Assembly: GCF_900096915.1 (NCBI RefSeq)
Contig: NZ_FMYK01000010.1
Span: forward strand, 1-64,000
Origin: Acinetobacter marinus
GTDB lineage: Bacteria > Pseudomonadota > Gammaproteobacteria > Pseudomonadales > Moraxellaceae
DNA length: 64,000 nucleotides
Direction: 5' to 3'
Below are positions 1 to 9,682 of this stretch, piece by piece (the stretch's first letter is position 1; each line of letters opens with the position of its first letter). Position numbers and translations under genes: made by a program. Below the pieces are notes generated by a model. It saw only the letters and a list, made by a program, of their open reading frames with translations. It had not been told where the DNA came from and searched no databases.

Positions 1-72
1 GGAACCTATGCCTTATGTTCAATGTGTATTGGTGTCGGGCAAGGTATTGCCATGATTATTCAACGGGTTTAA
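1..72 (+). CDS. pcaF: 3' end of beta-ketoadipyl-CoA thiolase (partial)
   Basis: The first 24 codons of the window, in frame 1, read to a TAA at 70-72 and give a typical thiolase C-terminus. The Cys-Ile-Gly-Val-Gly-Gln-Gly segment with the catalytic cysteine is followed by Ile-Ala-Met-Ile-Ile and a short basic end. The enzyme cleaves beta-ketoadipyl-CoA to succinyl-CoA and acetyl-CoA, the last step of the beta-ketoadipate pathway. The stop lies 22 bases before pcaB, matching the pcaIJF-BDKCHG order of Acinetobacter. Most of the gene lies outside the window, so the symbol rests on this end and the neighbours. Confidence 0.85.
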   Translation, partial: GTYALCSMCIGVGQGIAMIIQRV

Positions 73-94
73 TACAGCGTTAAGGATTGCGGTC

Positions 95-1450
95 ATGAGC
101 CAGTTATATGCCAGCTTATTTTATCAAGAACAGGTGACTGAAATTTTCAGTGATCGTGCCTTGCTGTCTTATATGATCCAAGTCGAAGTGGCATTGGCAC
201 AAGCACAGGCGGAGGTTGGTGTAATTCCATCCACTGCGGCGAGTGCCATTGTCGAGGTATCTCAAACGGCTTTAGCGCAGATTGATGTTGATGCTTTGGC
301 GGTGGCGACGGGCTTGGCGGGAAATATTGCCATTCCATTTGTCAAACAGTTGACCGCAATCGTCAAAGCGCAAGATGCCGAAGCTGCACGTTATGTGCAT
401 TGGGGCGCAACCAGTCAGGATATTTTGGATACAGCGTGTATTTTGCAATGTCGTGATGCGCTGGCGCAGGTCGAAACTTTATTGACGCAGTGCTATCAGA
501 CAGCATTAACCCAAGCACAAACCTATCGTTCACAAGTGATGATCGGTCGAACGTGGTTACAACAAGGCTTACCGATTACCTTTGGGCATAAGTTGGCACG
601 CTACGCATCAGCATTTCAGCGTGATTTAGCACGAATTCAAGCGATGAAGTCACGGGTTTTCACTGCACAACTGGGCGGTGCGGTGGGTTCATTGGCATCG
701 CTACAAGATCAAGGCAGTGCGGTGGTGCAGGCATTTGCACAGCAGTTAGCGCTGAGTACCCCTGTATGCACTTGGCATGGCGAGCGAGATCGTATCGTTG
801 AAATCGCCAGTACATTAGCGATGATTACAGGTGGTCTGGGCAAAATGGCACGAGACTGGTCGCTGTTGATGCAAACCGAAATTGCTGAAGTATTCGAACC
901 GACAGCACAAGGGCGTGGCGGATCATCGACCATGCCACACAAACGCAATCCCGTTGCGGCTGCATCTGTATTGGCTGCTGCCAATCGCGTGCCTGCACTG
1001 ATGGCAAGTGTCTATCAAAGTATGGTGCAAGAGCATGAACGCAGTCTAGGTGGCTGGCATGCAGAATGGTTGGCGATTCCAGAGATTTTCCAGCTCTGTG
1101 CAGGTGCGTTAGCGCGCACTTTGGATGTGCTGCAAGGTATGCAAGTCAATGCGGACAATATGCACGCCAATTTGCAATGTACTCAAGGCTTAATCATGGC
1201 GGAAGCGGTGATGATGGCATTAGCGCCTCATCTTGGTCGTTTGCAAGCACACCACTTGGTGGAATCGGCGTGCAAAACTGCTGTTGAAAACGGGCGACAT
1301 TTAAAAGATGTGATCGCAGCAATGGACGATGTACAGCAGTATTTTAGTGCTGAACAAATCAACGAAATTTTTCAACCCGAATCGTATCTTGGCAATATTC
1401 AAGAGCAGATTGATGCGGTATTGATGCAGGCAAAAGGAGAGGCAAAGTGA
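95..1450 (+). CDS. pcaB: 3-carboxy-cis,cis-muconate cycloisomerase
   Basis: This is a 451-residue member of the fumarase/aspartase superfamily. It converts 3-carboxy-cis,cis-muconate, the PcaHG ring-cleavage product, into gamma-carboxymuconolactone in the cytoplasm. The superfamily signature Gly-Gly-Ser-Ser-Thr-Met-Pro-His-Lys-Arg-Asn-Pro is at about residues 275-286, with the substrate-loop serines. An earlier His-Trp-Gly-Ala-Thr-Ser-Gln-Asp motif near residue 103 is also typical. Length is normal for the family. The ATG at 95 is the first in the frame after the pcaF stop. The 3' end overlaps pcaD by four bases, so the two are probably translationally coupled. Confidence 0.95.
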   Translation: MSQLYASLFYQEQVTEIFSDRALLSYMIQVEVALAQAQAEVGVIPSTAASAIVEVSQTALAQIDVDALAVATGLAGNIAIPFVKQLTAIVKAQDAEAARYVHWGATSQDILDTACILQCRDALAQVETLLTQCYQTALTQAQTYRSQVMIGRTWLQQGLPITFGHKLARYASAFQRDLARIQAMKSRVFTAQLGGAVGSLASLQDQGSAVVQAFAQQLALSTPVCTWHGERDRIVEIASTLAMITGGLGKMARDWSLLMQTEIAEVFEPTAQGRGGSSTMPHKRNPVAAASVLAAANRVPALMASVYQSMVQEHERSLGGWHAEWLAIPEIFQLCAGALARTLDVLQGMQVNADNMHANLQCTQGLIMAEAVMMALAPHLGRLQAHHLVESACKTAVENGRHLKDVIAAMDDVQQYFSAEQINEIFQPESYLGNIQEQIDAVLMQAKGEAK

Positions 1451-2232
1451 AGCACACCATCAGCAATCGTCAGGGCAAACATTTGGCTGTCCAAGTGAGT
1501 GGGCAAGACAATGCACCTGTGATTGTATTTTCAAACTCTCTGGGCACTGATCAAGGCATGTGGCAACCACAAGTTGCTGCCTTTGAAGCGCAGTTCAAAG
1601 TGGTGACCTACGATACCCGTGGACATGGTCAAAGTGATGTGATTGCAGACACGTCGGTGCAGAATCTTGCTGAAGATGTGATCGATATCTTAGATGGCTT
1701 AAACATTGAAAAGGCGCATTTTTGTGGAATTTCAATGGGCGGTATGACCGCACTTTGGCTGGGTATTCATCATGCTGATCGTTTTCACAGTATTACGGTT
1801 GCCAACTCGGCTGCCAAAATCTGGACTGAGGACGGCTGGAATGCACGTGCTGATGCGGTCACTGCCAATGGTTTGACGGAGATTGTCGCAACCACTCATA
1901 GCCGTTGGTTCAGTGAGCAGTTTGATTATCAGAATGATGCACTCGCACAGCGTACCATCCAAGCCTTAGCCAACACGCCAGCGCTCGGCTATGCCGAATC
2001 TTGTCGAGCACTGGCAACGGCGGATGTTCGAGATGAACTGAAAAACATCGCTATCCCAACGCTGATTATTGCGGGCACTTTTGATCCAGTAACCACAGTC
2101 GCTGATGGTGAATTGATGCAAGCACAGATTCCAGACAGTGTGCTGGCACTGATTGATGCATCGCACGTATCTAATATTGAGCAGCCTGAGCAGTTTAATC
2201 AGCTCTTTAGGCAGTTTGTCACCACACATTGA
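1447..2232 (+). CDS. pcaD: beta-ketoadipate enol-lactone hydrolase
   Basis: This 261-residue alpha/beta hydrolase converts beta-ketoadipate enol-lactone into beta-ketoadipate. The nucleophile elbow Gly-Ile-Ser-Met-Gly places Ser96 as nucleophile. Asp213 (Thr-Phe-Asp-Pro) and His240 (Ala-Ser-His-Val) complete the triad. The start is a GTG overlapping the pcaB stop (GTGA), preceded by a strong AGGAGAGG site at about 1436-1443. It lies between pcaB and pcaK as in A. baylyi. Nothing in the sequence suggests loss of function. Confidence 0.95.
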   Translation: MKHTISNRQGKHLAVQVSGQDNAPVIVFSNSLGTDQGMWQPQVAAFEAQFKVVTYDTRGHGQSDVIADTSVQNLAEDVIDILDGLNIEKAHFCGISMGGMTALWLGIHHADRFHSITVANSAAKIWTEDGWNARADAVTANGLTEIVATTHSRWFSEQFDYQNDALAQRTIQALANTPALGYAESCRALATADVRDELKNIAIPTLIIAGTFDPVTTVADGELMQAQIPDSVLALIDASHVSNIEQPEQFNQLFRQFVTTH

Positions 2233-2296
2233 TTGAATTGATCGCTGAATAATTTAAAGCGTTAAAAAAACGGAATTTAAGCCTAAGGAGGCAGAT

Positions 2297-3652
2297 ATGG
2301 CGTCTCAGGAATACGCTACCCCAAAAACCAGTATTGATGCACAAGCGGTGATTAATGAATCACCATTTAGTGGCTATCAATGGCTGATTGCCATCGTGTG
2401 TTTTCTCATTGTTTTTGTCGATGGGATTGATACGGCGGCGATGGGTTTTATTGCACCTGCCTTAGCACAAGACTGGGGCATTGATCGTTCACAGCTTGGG
2501 CCAGTGATGAGTGCCGCCTTAGGTGGCATGATCATCGGTGCGCTGGTCTCAGGACCTACGGCGGATCGTTTTGGGCGTAAAGTGGTGCTGAGTGTATCGA
2601 TGCTAATTTTTGGTGGCTTCACCCTTGCATCTGCCTATGCCAATGACTTAACCACATTGACTACATTGCGCTTTTTGACGGGAATTGGTTTGGGCGCTGC
2701 CATGCCGAATGCGACCACACTATTTGCCGAATATTGTCCAAAGCGTTCTCGTTCATTGTTCGTCACTTGTATGTTCTGTGGTTATAACTTGGGCATGGCG
2801 ATCGGCGGTTTTATTAGTAGTTGGTTGATCCCAACTTTTGGCTGGCATGCACTATTTTTGATGGGTGGCTGGTCACCGTTGATCTTGATGATTTTGGTGA
2901 TTTTCTTCCTACCAGAATCGTATCGCTTCTTGATCGTTAAAGGTCAGGACAATGACAAGGTACAAAAAATCCTATCACGCATTGCACCAAATCGTGTGCA
3001 AGGTGCGACTGAATTTCATGTGCCTGAAGAAGAAATTGCAGGCGCTGAGAAAAAGAATGTGTTTGGCATGCTGTTTTCCAAGCAATACGCCAAAGGCACG
3101 CTGTTATTGTGGTTGACCTACTTCATGGGCTTGGTGGTGATCTATCTGTTGACCAGTTGGTTGCCAACCTTGATGCGTGAAACAGGGGCGACCATGGAAC
3201 GTGCAGCGTTCATCGGTGGATTGTTCCAGTTCGGTGGGGTGCTGAGTGCACTATTTATCGGCTGGGCGATGGATCGATTCAACCCGAACCGCATTATTTC
3301 AGGCTTTTATTTGGTGGCGGGGATCTTCGCATTTACTGTAGGTCAAAGCCTTGGTAATCCAACATTACTGGCGATTTTGGTGTTGTGTGCAGGGATTGCG
3401 ATTAATGGTGCGCAGTCTGCGATGCCAGCACTCAGTGCACGCTTTTATCCAACCCAGTGCCGTGCAACAGGTGTGGCGTGGATGTCGGGGATCGGACGCT
3501 TTGGAGCAGTATTCGGTGCGTGGATCGGTGCGGTATTGCTCGGTAATGACTGGTCATTTACTGCGATTTTGAGCTTATTGCTGATTCCTGCGACGGCGGC
3601 GGCGGTGGCGATTTTCGTCAAGTCGTTGGTGGCGCATACCGATGCCACTTAG
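2297..3652 (+). CDS. pcaK: 4-hydroxybenzoate/protocatechuate MFS transporter
   Basis: This is a 451-residue, 12-helix major facilitator of the aromatic acid:H+ symporter family. The first helix carries the Asp-Gly-Ile-Asp-Thr motif (near residues 42-46), known in this family to be needed for transport. The loop 2-3 signature Asp-Arg-Phe-Gly-Arg-Lys follows near residue 90. It imports protocatechuate or 4-hydroxybenzoate across the inner membrane for PcaHG. The ATG at 2297 follows AAGGAGG with good spacing. A 64-base gap separates it from pcaD, with no terminator, so it is read as part of the operon. Confidence 0.94.
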   Translation: MASQEYATPKTSIDAQAVINESPFSGYQWLIAIVCFLIVFVDGIDTAAMGFIAPALAQDWGIDRSQLGPVMSAALGGMIIGALVSGPTADRFGRKVVLSVSMLIFGGFTLASAYANDLTTLTTLRFLTGIGLGAAMPNATTLFAEYCPKRSRSLFVTCMFCGYNLGMAIGGFISSWLIPTFGWHALFLMGGWSPLILMILVIFFLPESYRFLIVKGQDNDKVQKILSRIAPNRVQGATEFHVPEEEIAGAEKKNVFGMLFSKQYAKGTLLLWLTYFMGLVVIYLLTSWLPTLMRETGATMERAAFIGGLFQFGGVLSALFIGWAMDRFNPNRIISGFYLVAGIFAFTVGQSLGNPTLLAILVLCAGIAINGAQSAMPALSARFYPTQCRATGVAWMSGIGRFGAVFGAWIGAVLLGNDWSFTAILSLLLIPATAAAVAIFVKSLVAHTDAT

Positions 3653-3729
3653 AACGATGTTTTAGTCAACATGAATTTTTTAATCAACAGCAATATCTCA
3701 AGTCACATTAGGAAAACGAGGTCTACAGC

Positions 3730-4224
3730 ATGAATGATGAACAGCGTTATCAACAAGGCATTGAAGTGCGTACCGAAGTTTTGGGTGCAGCCCATGTCAA
3801 TCGCTCGATCGACAATCTCAACGACTTCAATGCAGATTTTCAAAATTTTATTAGTCGCTATGCTTGGGGCGAGGTGTGGTCTAGACCAGGTCTACCACGC
3901 CATACCCGCAGTCTAGTGACCATTGCCATATTGCTTGCGCTAGGACGTGAAGATGAGCTGAAAATGCATTTGCGGGCTTGCTTTAATAATGGCGTGACCA
4001 AAGATGAGCTCAAAGAGCTGATCTTGCATAGTTCGCTCTATGCAGGTTTACCTGCTGCCAATGCAGCGATGCATATGGCAGAGGCGGTGTTTGCCGATCT
4101 CGGGATTGCGCCTGAGAAGCTCAATCAAACATCAAGCCAAACTTCAAACTCAACTTCAACACCAAACCAAACATCAGAACACACATCAAATCCTGATGAT
4201 AATACACCCCACAACATTCCATGA
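3730..4224 (+). CDS. pcaC: 4-carboxymuconolactone decarboxylase with extended C-terminal tail
   Basis: This 164-residue protein of the CMD/AhpD fold decarboxylates gamma-carboxymuconolactone to the enol-lactone used by PcaD. The core (about residues 1-130) holds the conserved Gly-Leu-Pro-Arg block, Leu-Gly-Arg-Glu-Asp-Glu-Leu, and the His-Leu-Arg-Ala-Cys active-site region. Single-domain PcaC proteins are usually about 130 residues. Here roughly 33 extra residues, nearly all Ser, Thr, Asn, Gln and Pro in short repeats, follow the core. The tail is polar, probably disordered, and its DNA is repetitive. An alternative frame from 3734 is a shadow. Confidence 0.93.
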   Translation: MNDEQRYQQGIEVRTEVLGAAHVNRSIDNLNDFNADFQNFISRYAWGEVWSRPGLPRHTRSLVTIAILLALGREDELKMHLRACFNNGVTKDELKELILHSSLYAGLPAANAAMHMAEAVFADLGIAPEKLNQTSSQTSNSTSTPNQTSEHTSNPDDNTPHNIP

Positions 4225-4977
<753 letters not shown>

Positions 4978-4992
4978 GTTATGGAGAACGAC

Positions 4993-5622
4993 ATGAATCA
5001 TTGGAACTTTCAACAATTACATGAAACCCCATCACAAACAGGTGGACCTTATGTACACATTGGTCTCTTGCCACACCAAGCTGAGATCGAATGTTTTGAA
5101 CACAATTATGACAATCAACTGGTACAGGACAACACCCAAGGTGAACGTATTCGCCTAGAAGGGCAAGTGTTTGATGGTCTTGGTCTACCGCTACGTGATG
5201 TCTTGATTGAAATCTGGCAAGCCGATGCCAACGGGGTTTATCCAAGTGCAGCCGATACACAAGATAAAAAAGCCGATCCAAACTTCTTTGGCTGGGGGCG
5301 TACAGGCGCAGATTTCGAGACAGGTTTTTGGAGTTTTAATACCATTAAACCAGGTGCAGTACCAGGTCGCAAAGGTTCTACGCAAGCGCCACACATTGCC
5401 TTGGTGGTATTTGCTCGTGGGATCAATATTGGCTTGCATACCCGTGTATATTTTGATGATGAGCAAGATGCCAATGCACAAGATCCGTTGCTCAATGGCA
5501 TCGAATGGGCACCGCGCCGTCAGACCATGATTGCAAAGCGCAAGGAAAAAGATGGCGAGGTGGTCTATCACTTTGACATTCGCATCCAAGGCGAAAATGA
5601 AACCGTGTTTCTCGATATTTAA
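4993..5622 (+). CDS. pcaG: protocatechuate 3,4-dioxygenase alpha subunit
   Basis: This 209-residue alpha subunit is structurally homologous to PcaH but lacks the complete iron ligand set, as is normal. It pairs with PcaH and contributes to the substrate pocket. I chose the ATG at 4993 rather than the in-frame ATG at 4981. The sequence ATGGAGA itself supplies a GGAGA site six or seven bases before 4993, and the resulting N-terminus (Met-Asn-His-Trp-Asn-Phe-Gln) matches ADP1 PcaG as I remember it. The Gln-Ala-Pro-His-Ile segment near residue 135 is conserved. Confidence 0.96.
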   Translation: MNHWNFQQLHETPSQTGGPYVHIGLLPHQAEIECFEHNYDNQLVQDNTQGERIRLEGQVFDGLGLPLRDVLIEIWQADANGVYPSAADTQDKKADPNFFGWGRTGADFETGFWSFNTIKPGAVPGRKGSTQAPHIALVVFARGINIGLHTRVYFDDEQDANAQDPLLNGIEWAPRRQTMIAKRKEKDGEVVYHFDIRIQGENETVFLDI

Positions 5623-5736
5623 GACGAAGCAACATACGAAATCACCCGAAACCTGCTGTGGCAGCCACGCTGACGCCACAGCACGAATGAGATGTCGACG
5701 AGACGTGGACGATATATTGTACAAGGATGAGTCATC

Positions 5737-6594
5737 ATGAAAATCAACAGATTCGCAAAAAATCTTGCGTTCAGTGCGCTATTCCTTTCAGCAACAGCAA
5801 TGAGTTTTGCCGCTGAGTCAACGCAGGGCACAGCACCACATTACACCGTTAAAAATGTGCATATCGGTCAGCTTCCAGTCAAAACCATTGTGCCAATTAC
5901 TGCCAAAACTGCCGATCAAGCGATTGCACAAGCCAAAGTGATTGCAGCAAATGCAGATGTTGATTTGGCAGAGTTTCGTATTGATTTATTGGACTTTGCC
6001 GCAGATAGCAAAAAAGTCATCGCACTCGGTCAAGAGCTGAATGCAATTCTCAAAGATAAGCCACTCATTGCCACCATTCGTACCCATAACGAAGGCGGAA
6101 AACTCACAGTCACCGACAAAGAGTATGAAAAAATTTATCGTGAATATTTGAAAAAGCCGTTTATGCAATTGCTTGATATTGAAATGTTCCGTGATGCCAA
6201 AACAGTGGACAGCTTGACCAAATTGGCGCATCAGCACAACGTGTTGGTGATCATGTCGAATCATGATTTTGACAAAACGCCTGCGCAACAAGAGATCGAA
6301 AACCGTCTGCTCAAACAAGATCAGATGGGCGCGGATATTCTCAAAATTGCAGTGATGCCAAAGTCTAAACAAGATGTCTATATCTTGATGAATGCCACAC
6401 TGAACGTGAGCGAAAAGTCGAAGAAACCATTGTTGACCATGTCGATGGGTCAGCTTGGCACGATTTCTCGGATTGCCACTGCCAATATGGGCGGTAGCAT
6501 GAGTTTTGGCATGATTGGCGAAGCCTCTGCACCAGGGCAAATTGATGTGATGCAATTGAAACAGTTTTTAAAAACGGTTCAGCCAAGCCCATAA
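5737..6594 (+). CDS. quiB: periplasmic type I 3-dehydroquinate dehydratase
   Basis: This 285-residue catabolic dehydroquinate dehydratase of type I (Schiff-base class) turns 3-dehydroquinate into 3-dehydroshikimate. The Schiff-base lysine is Lys203 in Ile-Leu-Lys-Ile-Ala-Val-Met-Pro. The catalytic His176 lies in Ser-Asn-His-Asp-Phe. Glu-Phe-Arg-Ile-Asp near residue 75 binds substrate. A signal peptide (basic start, hydrophobic core, cleavage near Ser-Phe-Ala-Ala) places it in the periplasm, consistent with quinate dissimilation there. It is separated from pcaG by 114 bases without an evident terminator. Confidence 0.94.
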   Translation: MKINRFAKNLAFSALFLSATAMSFAAESTQGTAPHYTVKNVHIGQLPVKTIVPITAKTADQAIAQAKVIAANADVDLAEFRIDLLDFAADSKKVIALGQELNAILKDKPLIATIRTHNEGGKLTVTDKEYEKIYREYLKKPFMQLLDIEMFRDAKTVDSLTKLAHQHNVLVIMSNHDFDKTPAQQEIENRLLKQDQMGADILKIAVMPKSKQDVYILMNATLNVSEKSKKPLLTMSMGQLGTISRIATANMGGSMSFGMIGEASAPGQIDVMQLKQFLKTVQPSP

Positions 6595-6672
6595 AGCCAA
6601 TTCACCATATACAACAGCGCCATAAGCCCATATAGCCATAAGCCATCTGGCTCTCATAACAAGGCATAAAGC
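6595..6672. repeat. degenerate CATAAGCC repeat in quiB-quiC gap
   Basis: Between quiB and quiC the DNA holds several imperfect copies of the octamer CATAAGCC (CATAAAGCC, CATAAGCCC, CATAAGCC, CATAAAGCC). The intervals are irregular. It looks like slippage-derived spacer DNA. No promoter or terminator is evident. Confidence 0.5.
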
Positions 6673-6706
6673 CATACAGCGTATTTGAAATTTAAAGGAT
6701 TTGACC

Positions 6707-8167
6707 ATGACAGGATTAAGTTTTCGTTTAAGCGCAGTTGCGCTCGGATTGAGTTTAACCGCGATCAGCCACGCCACCACCTATGTGGTCGATCGTTACC
6801 AAGATGACAATGCCAAAGGTTCACTCCGCTGGGCGATTGAGCAGTCCAATGCCAATGCAGCGCAAGAAAATGAAATTCACATTCAAGCGGTGGGCAAAGC
6901 GCCGTACGTGATCAAACTGGATCAAGCCTTACCCCCAATCAAATCAGCGGTGAAAATTATTGGTACACAGTGGGATAAGACGGGTGAATTTATCGCCATT
7001 GATGGTTCGAACTATATCAAAGGCGAGGGTGCTAAAGCCTGTCCAGGCGCGAATCCTGAACAATATGGCACCAATGTCCGTACCATGACTTTGCCAGGTC
7101 TGGTGTTGCAAGATGTCAATGGCGTGACCTTAAAAGGTCTGGACATTCATCGCTTTTGTATTGGCGTGTTGATTAATCGTTCCAGCAATAATCTGATTCA
7201 ACATAACCGTATCAGTAATAACTACGGTGGTTCGGGTGTGATGCTGACAGGCGATGATGGCAAGGGCAATCCGACTTCGACCACCACCAATAACAACAAA
7301 GTCTTGAATAATCTCTTCGTTGATAATGGTGATGGCTTGGAGCTGACCCGTGGTGCGGCATTTAACTTGGTTGCCAACAATTTATTTACCTCAACCAAAG
7401 CCAATCCAGAGCCATCACAAGGCATCGAAATCCTGTGGGGCAATGACAATACCGTGTTGGGGAATACCTTTGAAAACTATTCGGATGGTCTACAAATCAA
7501 CTGGGGCAAGCGCAACTACATCGCCTATAACGAACTGCGCAAAAACTCGATTGGCTTTAACCTGACAGGTGACGGCAATATTTTTGACAGCAATAAAGTG
7601 CATGACAATCGTCTCGGTATCGCTATTCGCTCGGAAAAAGACGCCAATGCCCGTACCACATTGACCAAAAACCAAATTTGGAATAATGGCAAAGACATTA
7701 AGCGCTGTGAGGCGGGCGGTTCTTGCGTACCGAATCAACGTCTTGGCGCCATCGTATTTGCCGTGCCTGCACTTGAGCATGCGGGCTTTGAGGGATCACG
7801 TGGTGGCGGTGTGATGGTCGAACCAGCCAAGCAACAAAAAACCTGTACCCAGCCGAACGAACAAGGCTGTAATGCCATGCCAAACCAAGCCATTCAAGCA
7901 CCTCAAGTGCGTTATGTAGCTGGCAAAGTACAGGCAAGCATTCAGGCGCAAGCCAATCGACATTATCGTATCGAATTCTTTGGCAATACGCAGGCGAATG
8001 GTCGTGAAGCTGAACAATTTCTTGGTCAGCAAATCCTCACCACCGACGCATCAGGTAAAGGCGTGGCAACGTGGAACAGCTTACATGGCGAGAAAAGCGT
8101 CACTGCGACGGTGACCAATAACCTTGGCGCAACCTCTGAGTTAAGCGCACCAGCGACGATTCGATAA
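6707..8167 (+). CDS. quiC: periplasmic 3-dehydroshikimate dehydratase, beta-helix type
   Basis: This 486-residue exported protein has a clear signal peptide (cleavage near Ser-His-Ala). A right-handed parallel beta-helix region follows, rich in Asn ladders and short Asn-Asn-x-Ile/Leu turns from about residues 130 to 320. By position between quiB and quiX and by similarity to ADP1 QuiC, it converts 3-dehydroshikimate into protocatechuate. This enzyme class is unrelated to the TIM-barrel dehydratases of other bacteria. The ATG at 6707 is preferred to TTG 6701 because AAAGGA lies seven bases upstream. Catalytic residues cannot be assigned from sequence alone. Confidence 0.87.
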   Translation: MTGLSFRLSAVALGLSLTAISHATTYVVDRYQDDNAKGSLRWAIEQSNANAAQENEIHIQAVGKAPYVIKLDQALPPIKSAVKIIGTQWDKTGEFIAIDGSNYIKGEGAKACPGANPEQYGTNVRTMTLPGLVLQDVNGVTLKGLDIHRFCIGVLINRSSNNLIQHNRISNNYGGSGVMLTGDDGKGNPTSTTTNNNKVLNNLFVDNGDGLELTRGAAFNLVANNLFTSTKANPEPSQGIEILWGNDNTVLGNTFENYSDGLQINWGKRNYIAYNELRKNSIGFNLTGDGNIFDSNKVHDNRLGIAIRSEKDANARTTLTKNQIWNNGKDIKRCEAGGSCVPNQRLGAIVFAVPALEHAGFEGSRGGGVMVEPAKQQKTCTQPNEQGCNAMPNQAIQAPQVRYVAGKVQASIQAQANRHYRIEFFGNTQANGREAEQFLGQQILTTDASGKGVATWNSLHGEKSVTATVTNNLGATSELSAPATIR

Positions 8168-8221
8168 ATGATGAAAAGGGGGCGTGTTTTCACAGCACAC
8201 CCCGATGAAAAAGGATATGCG

Positions 8222-9538
8222 ATGCAACAATTATTTAAACTGGGCTGTGTGTCTTTAGCACTGACGACCTGTCAACTTACCAGTGCCAACGAATTTTATT
8301 CGAGTGATCGTCAGTGGCTGTTTGGCGACTGGAATGGTCAGCGTCAACAATTGGAAGATCAAGGTTATAAATTTAACGTCTCGATCATGAGCCAAGCGGC
8401 GACCAATCTCTCTGGTGGCTATAACGATGACAGTGATTTTGAAAATGCGGCGCAGCTGACCTTAGGTGCCAACTTTGACTTGAGCAAAATCGCAGGCTGG
8501 CAAGATACTACAGCGGCACTTGCGATCACTAAACGTGATGGTAATGCCGTGACTTTAGAGCGAATCAAAGATCCACGTGCCAGCACCTTGGGCAATAGCC
8601 AAGAAATCTATGGTCGTGGAAAAATCTGGCGACTGACCCAAGCATGGATCAAAAAAGGGTTTGATGACAACGCATTACAACTCAAATTTGGACGCATGGG
8701 CATGTCTGAGGACTTTAATGGTTCTCAATGCGAATTTCAAAATCTGATTCTATGCGGTGGTCAACTCGGTAAATCGATTGGTTCGATTTGGTATAACTGG
8801 CCTGTCAGTGTGTGGGGTGCCAATGCCAAATATCAATTTGCACCAGATTGGACAATCGGCGTTGGGGTCTACGAAGTCAATCCTGATAATGTCAAAACCG
8901 ACTCGGACAGTGATGGTTTTAACCTTGATATGGACAATGTTGAAGGTGCCACCATTCCTGTTGAGCTGGCATGGAAACCAAAATTGGCAACCTTTAATGG
9001 TCTGCCTGGCGAATATAAAGTCGGTGCACTGTATTCCACAGCCGATGCCAACAATGTCAAAACAGGTGAAGTGGAAGATGGCAAATACAGCTTCTGGATC
9101 AATGCACAGCAACAACTGACCCAACATGGCGCTGATCCGAAACGTGGTTTGTATGCCTCAGTCAATGCGGTGGTCAACGACCGAGATACCACGGCGGTTG
9201 AAAGTACCCAACAATTGGAGCTGTGGTACAAAGGACCTTTTGACAGCCGTCCGAATGATTCGATTGGCTTTGGCTTAGCCAACTATAGCGTCAATGACCG
9301 TGTCACCGATCGTCAAATCGCCACCAATCAAAGTCGTGGTTATGACAGCTACGATGCGCTCGCTAGCAACTATGTGCCAGTGCAGCATGATGAGCTGAAT
9401 GTCGAGTTGAACTATAGCTATCAGTGGTCGCCAGCAGTGCTGTTGCGTCCGAATATTCAATATGTGCATCAGCCATCTGGAGTAAAAGAGGTCGATGATG
9501 CGTGGGTTGCAGGTCTGAGCGTCAAACTCAACTTCTAA
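8222..9538 (+). CDS. quiX: OprB-family outer-membrane porin of the quinate cluster
   Basis: This 438-residue protein has a signal peptide, then Trp-Leu-Phe-Gly-Asp-Trp-Asn-Gly, a hallmark start of carbohydrate-selective OprB porins. Alternating beta-strands continue to a C-terminal Leu-Asn-Phe typical of outer-membrane barrels. It probably lets quinate or shikimate into the periplasm for QuiA/B/C. The frame is open from ATG 8168, directly after the quiC stop. The ATG at 8222 is chosen because AAGGA precedes it by six bases and the signal peptide begins there. Substrate specificity is inferred from context. Confidence 0.85.
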   Translation: MQQLFKLGCVSLALTTCQLTSANEFYSSDRQWLFGDWNGQRQQLEDQGYKFNVSIMSQAATNLSGGYNDDSDFENAAQLTLGANFDLSKIAGWQDTTAALAITKRDGNAVTLERIKDPRASTLGNSQEIYGRGKIWRLTQAWIKKGFDDNALQLKFGRMGMSEDFNGSQCEFQNLILCGGQLGKSIGSIWYNWPVSVWGANAKYQFAPDWTIGVGVYEVNPDNVKTDSDSDGFNLDMDNVEGATIPVELAWKPKLATFNGLPGEYKVGALYSTADANNVKTGEVEDGKYSFWINAQQQLTQHGADPKRGLYASVNAVVNDRDTTAVESTQQLELWYKGPFDSRPNDSIGFGLANYSVNDRVTDRQIATNQSRGYDSYDALASNYVPVQHDELNVELNYSYQWSPAVLLRPNIQYVHQPSGVKEVDDAWVAGLSVKLNF

Positions 9539-9682
9539 GCGACATCAGTCAGCAAATGTGGTTAAAATATCAGCAAAGTCTCGGTCAATCCGCTAAGGCT
9601 TTGCTGTCTTATTCGATCATTCAAACAATATGTCTATCAATATATTTAGCAATATATCGAGAAATCGAAAGGAGTGAGCGGC

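Noticed and set aside
4981..4992. Upstream ATG for pcaG at 4981
   Set aside because: The GGAGA ribosome-binding site for ATG 4993 overlaps it, and 4993 gives the expected N-terminus.
5191..5724. 177-codon minus-strand ORF opposite pcaG
   Set aside because: It is a shadow of the strongly supported pcaG frame; it has no ribosome-binding site and unconvincing composition.
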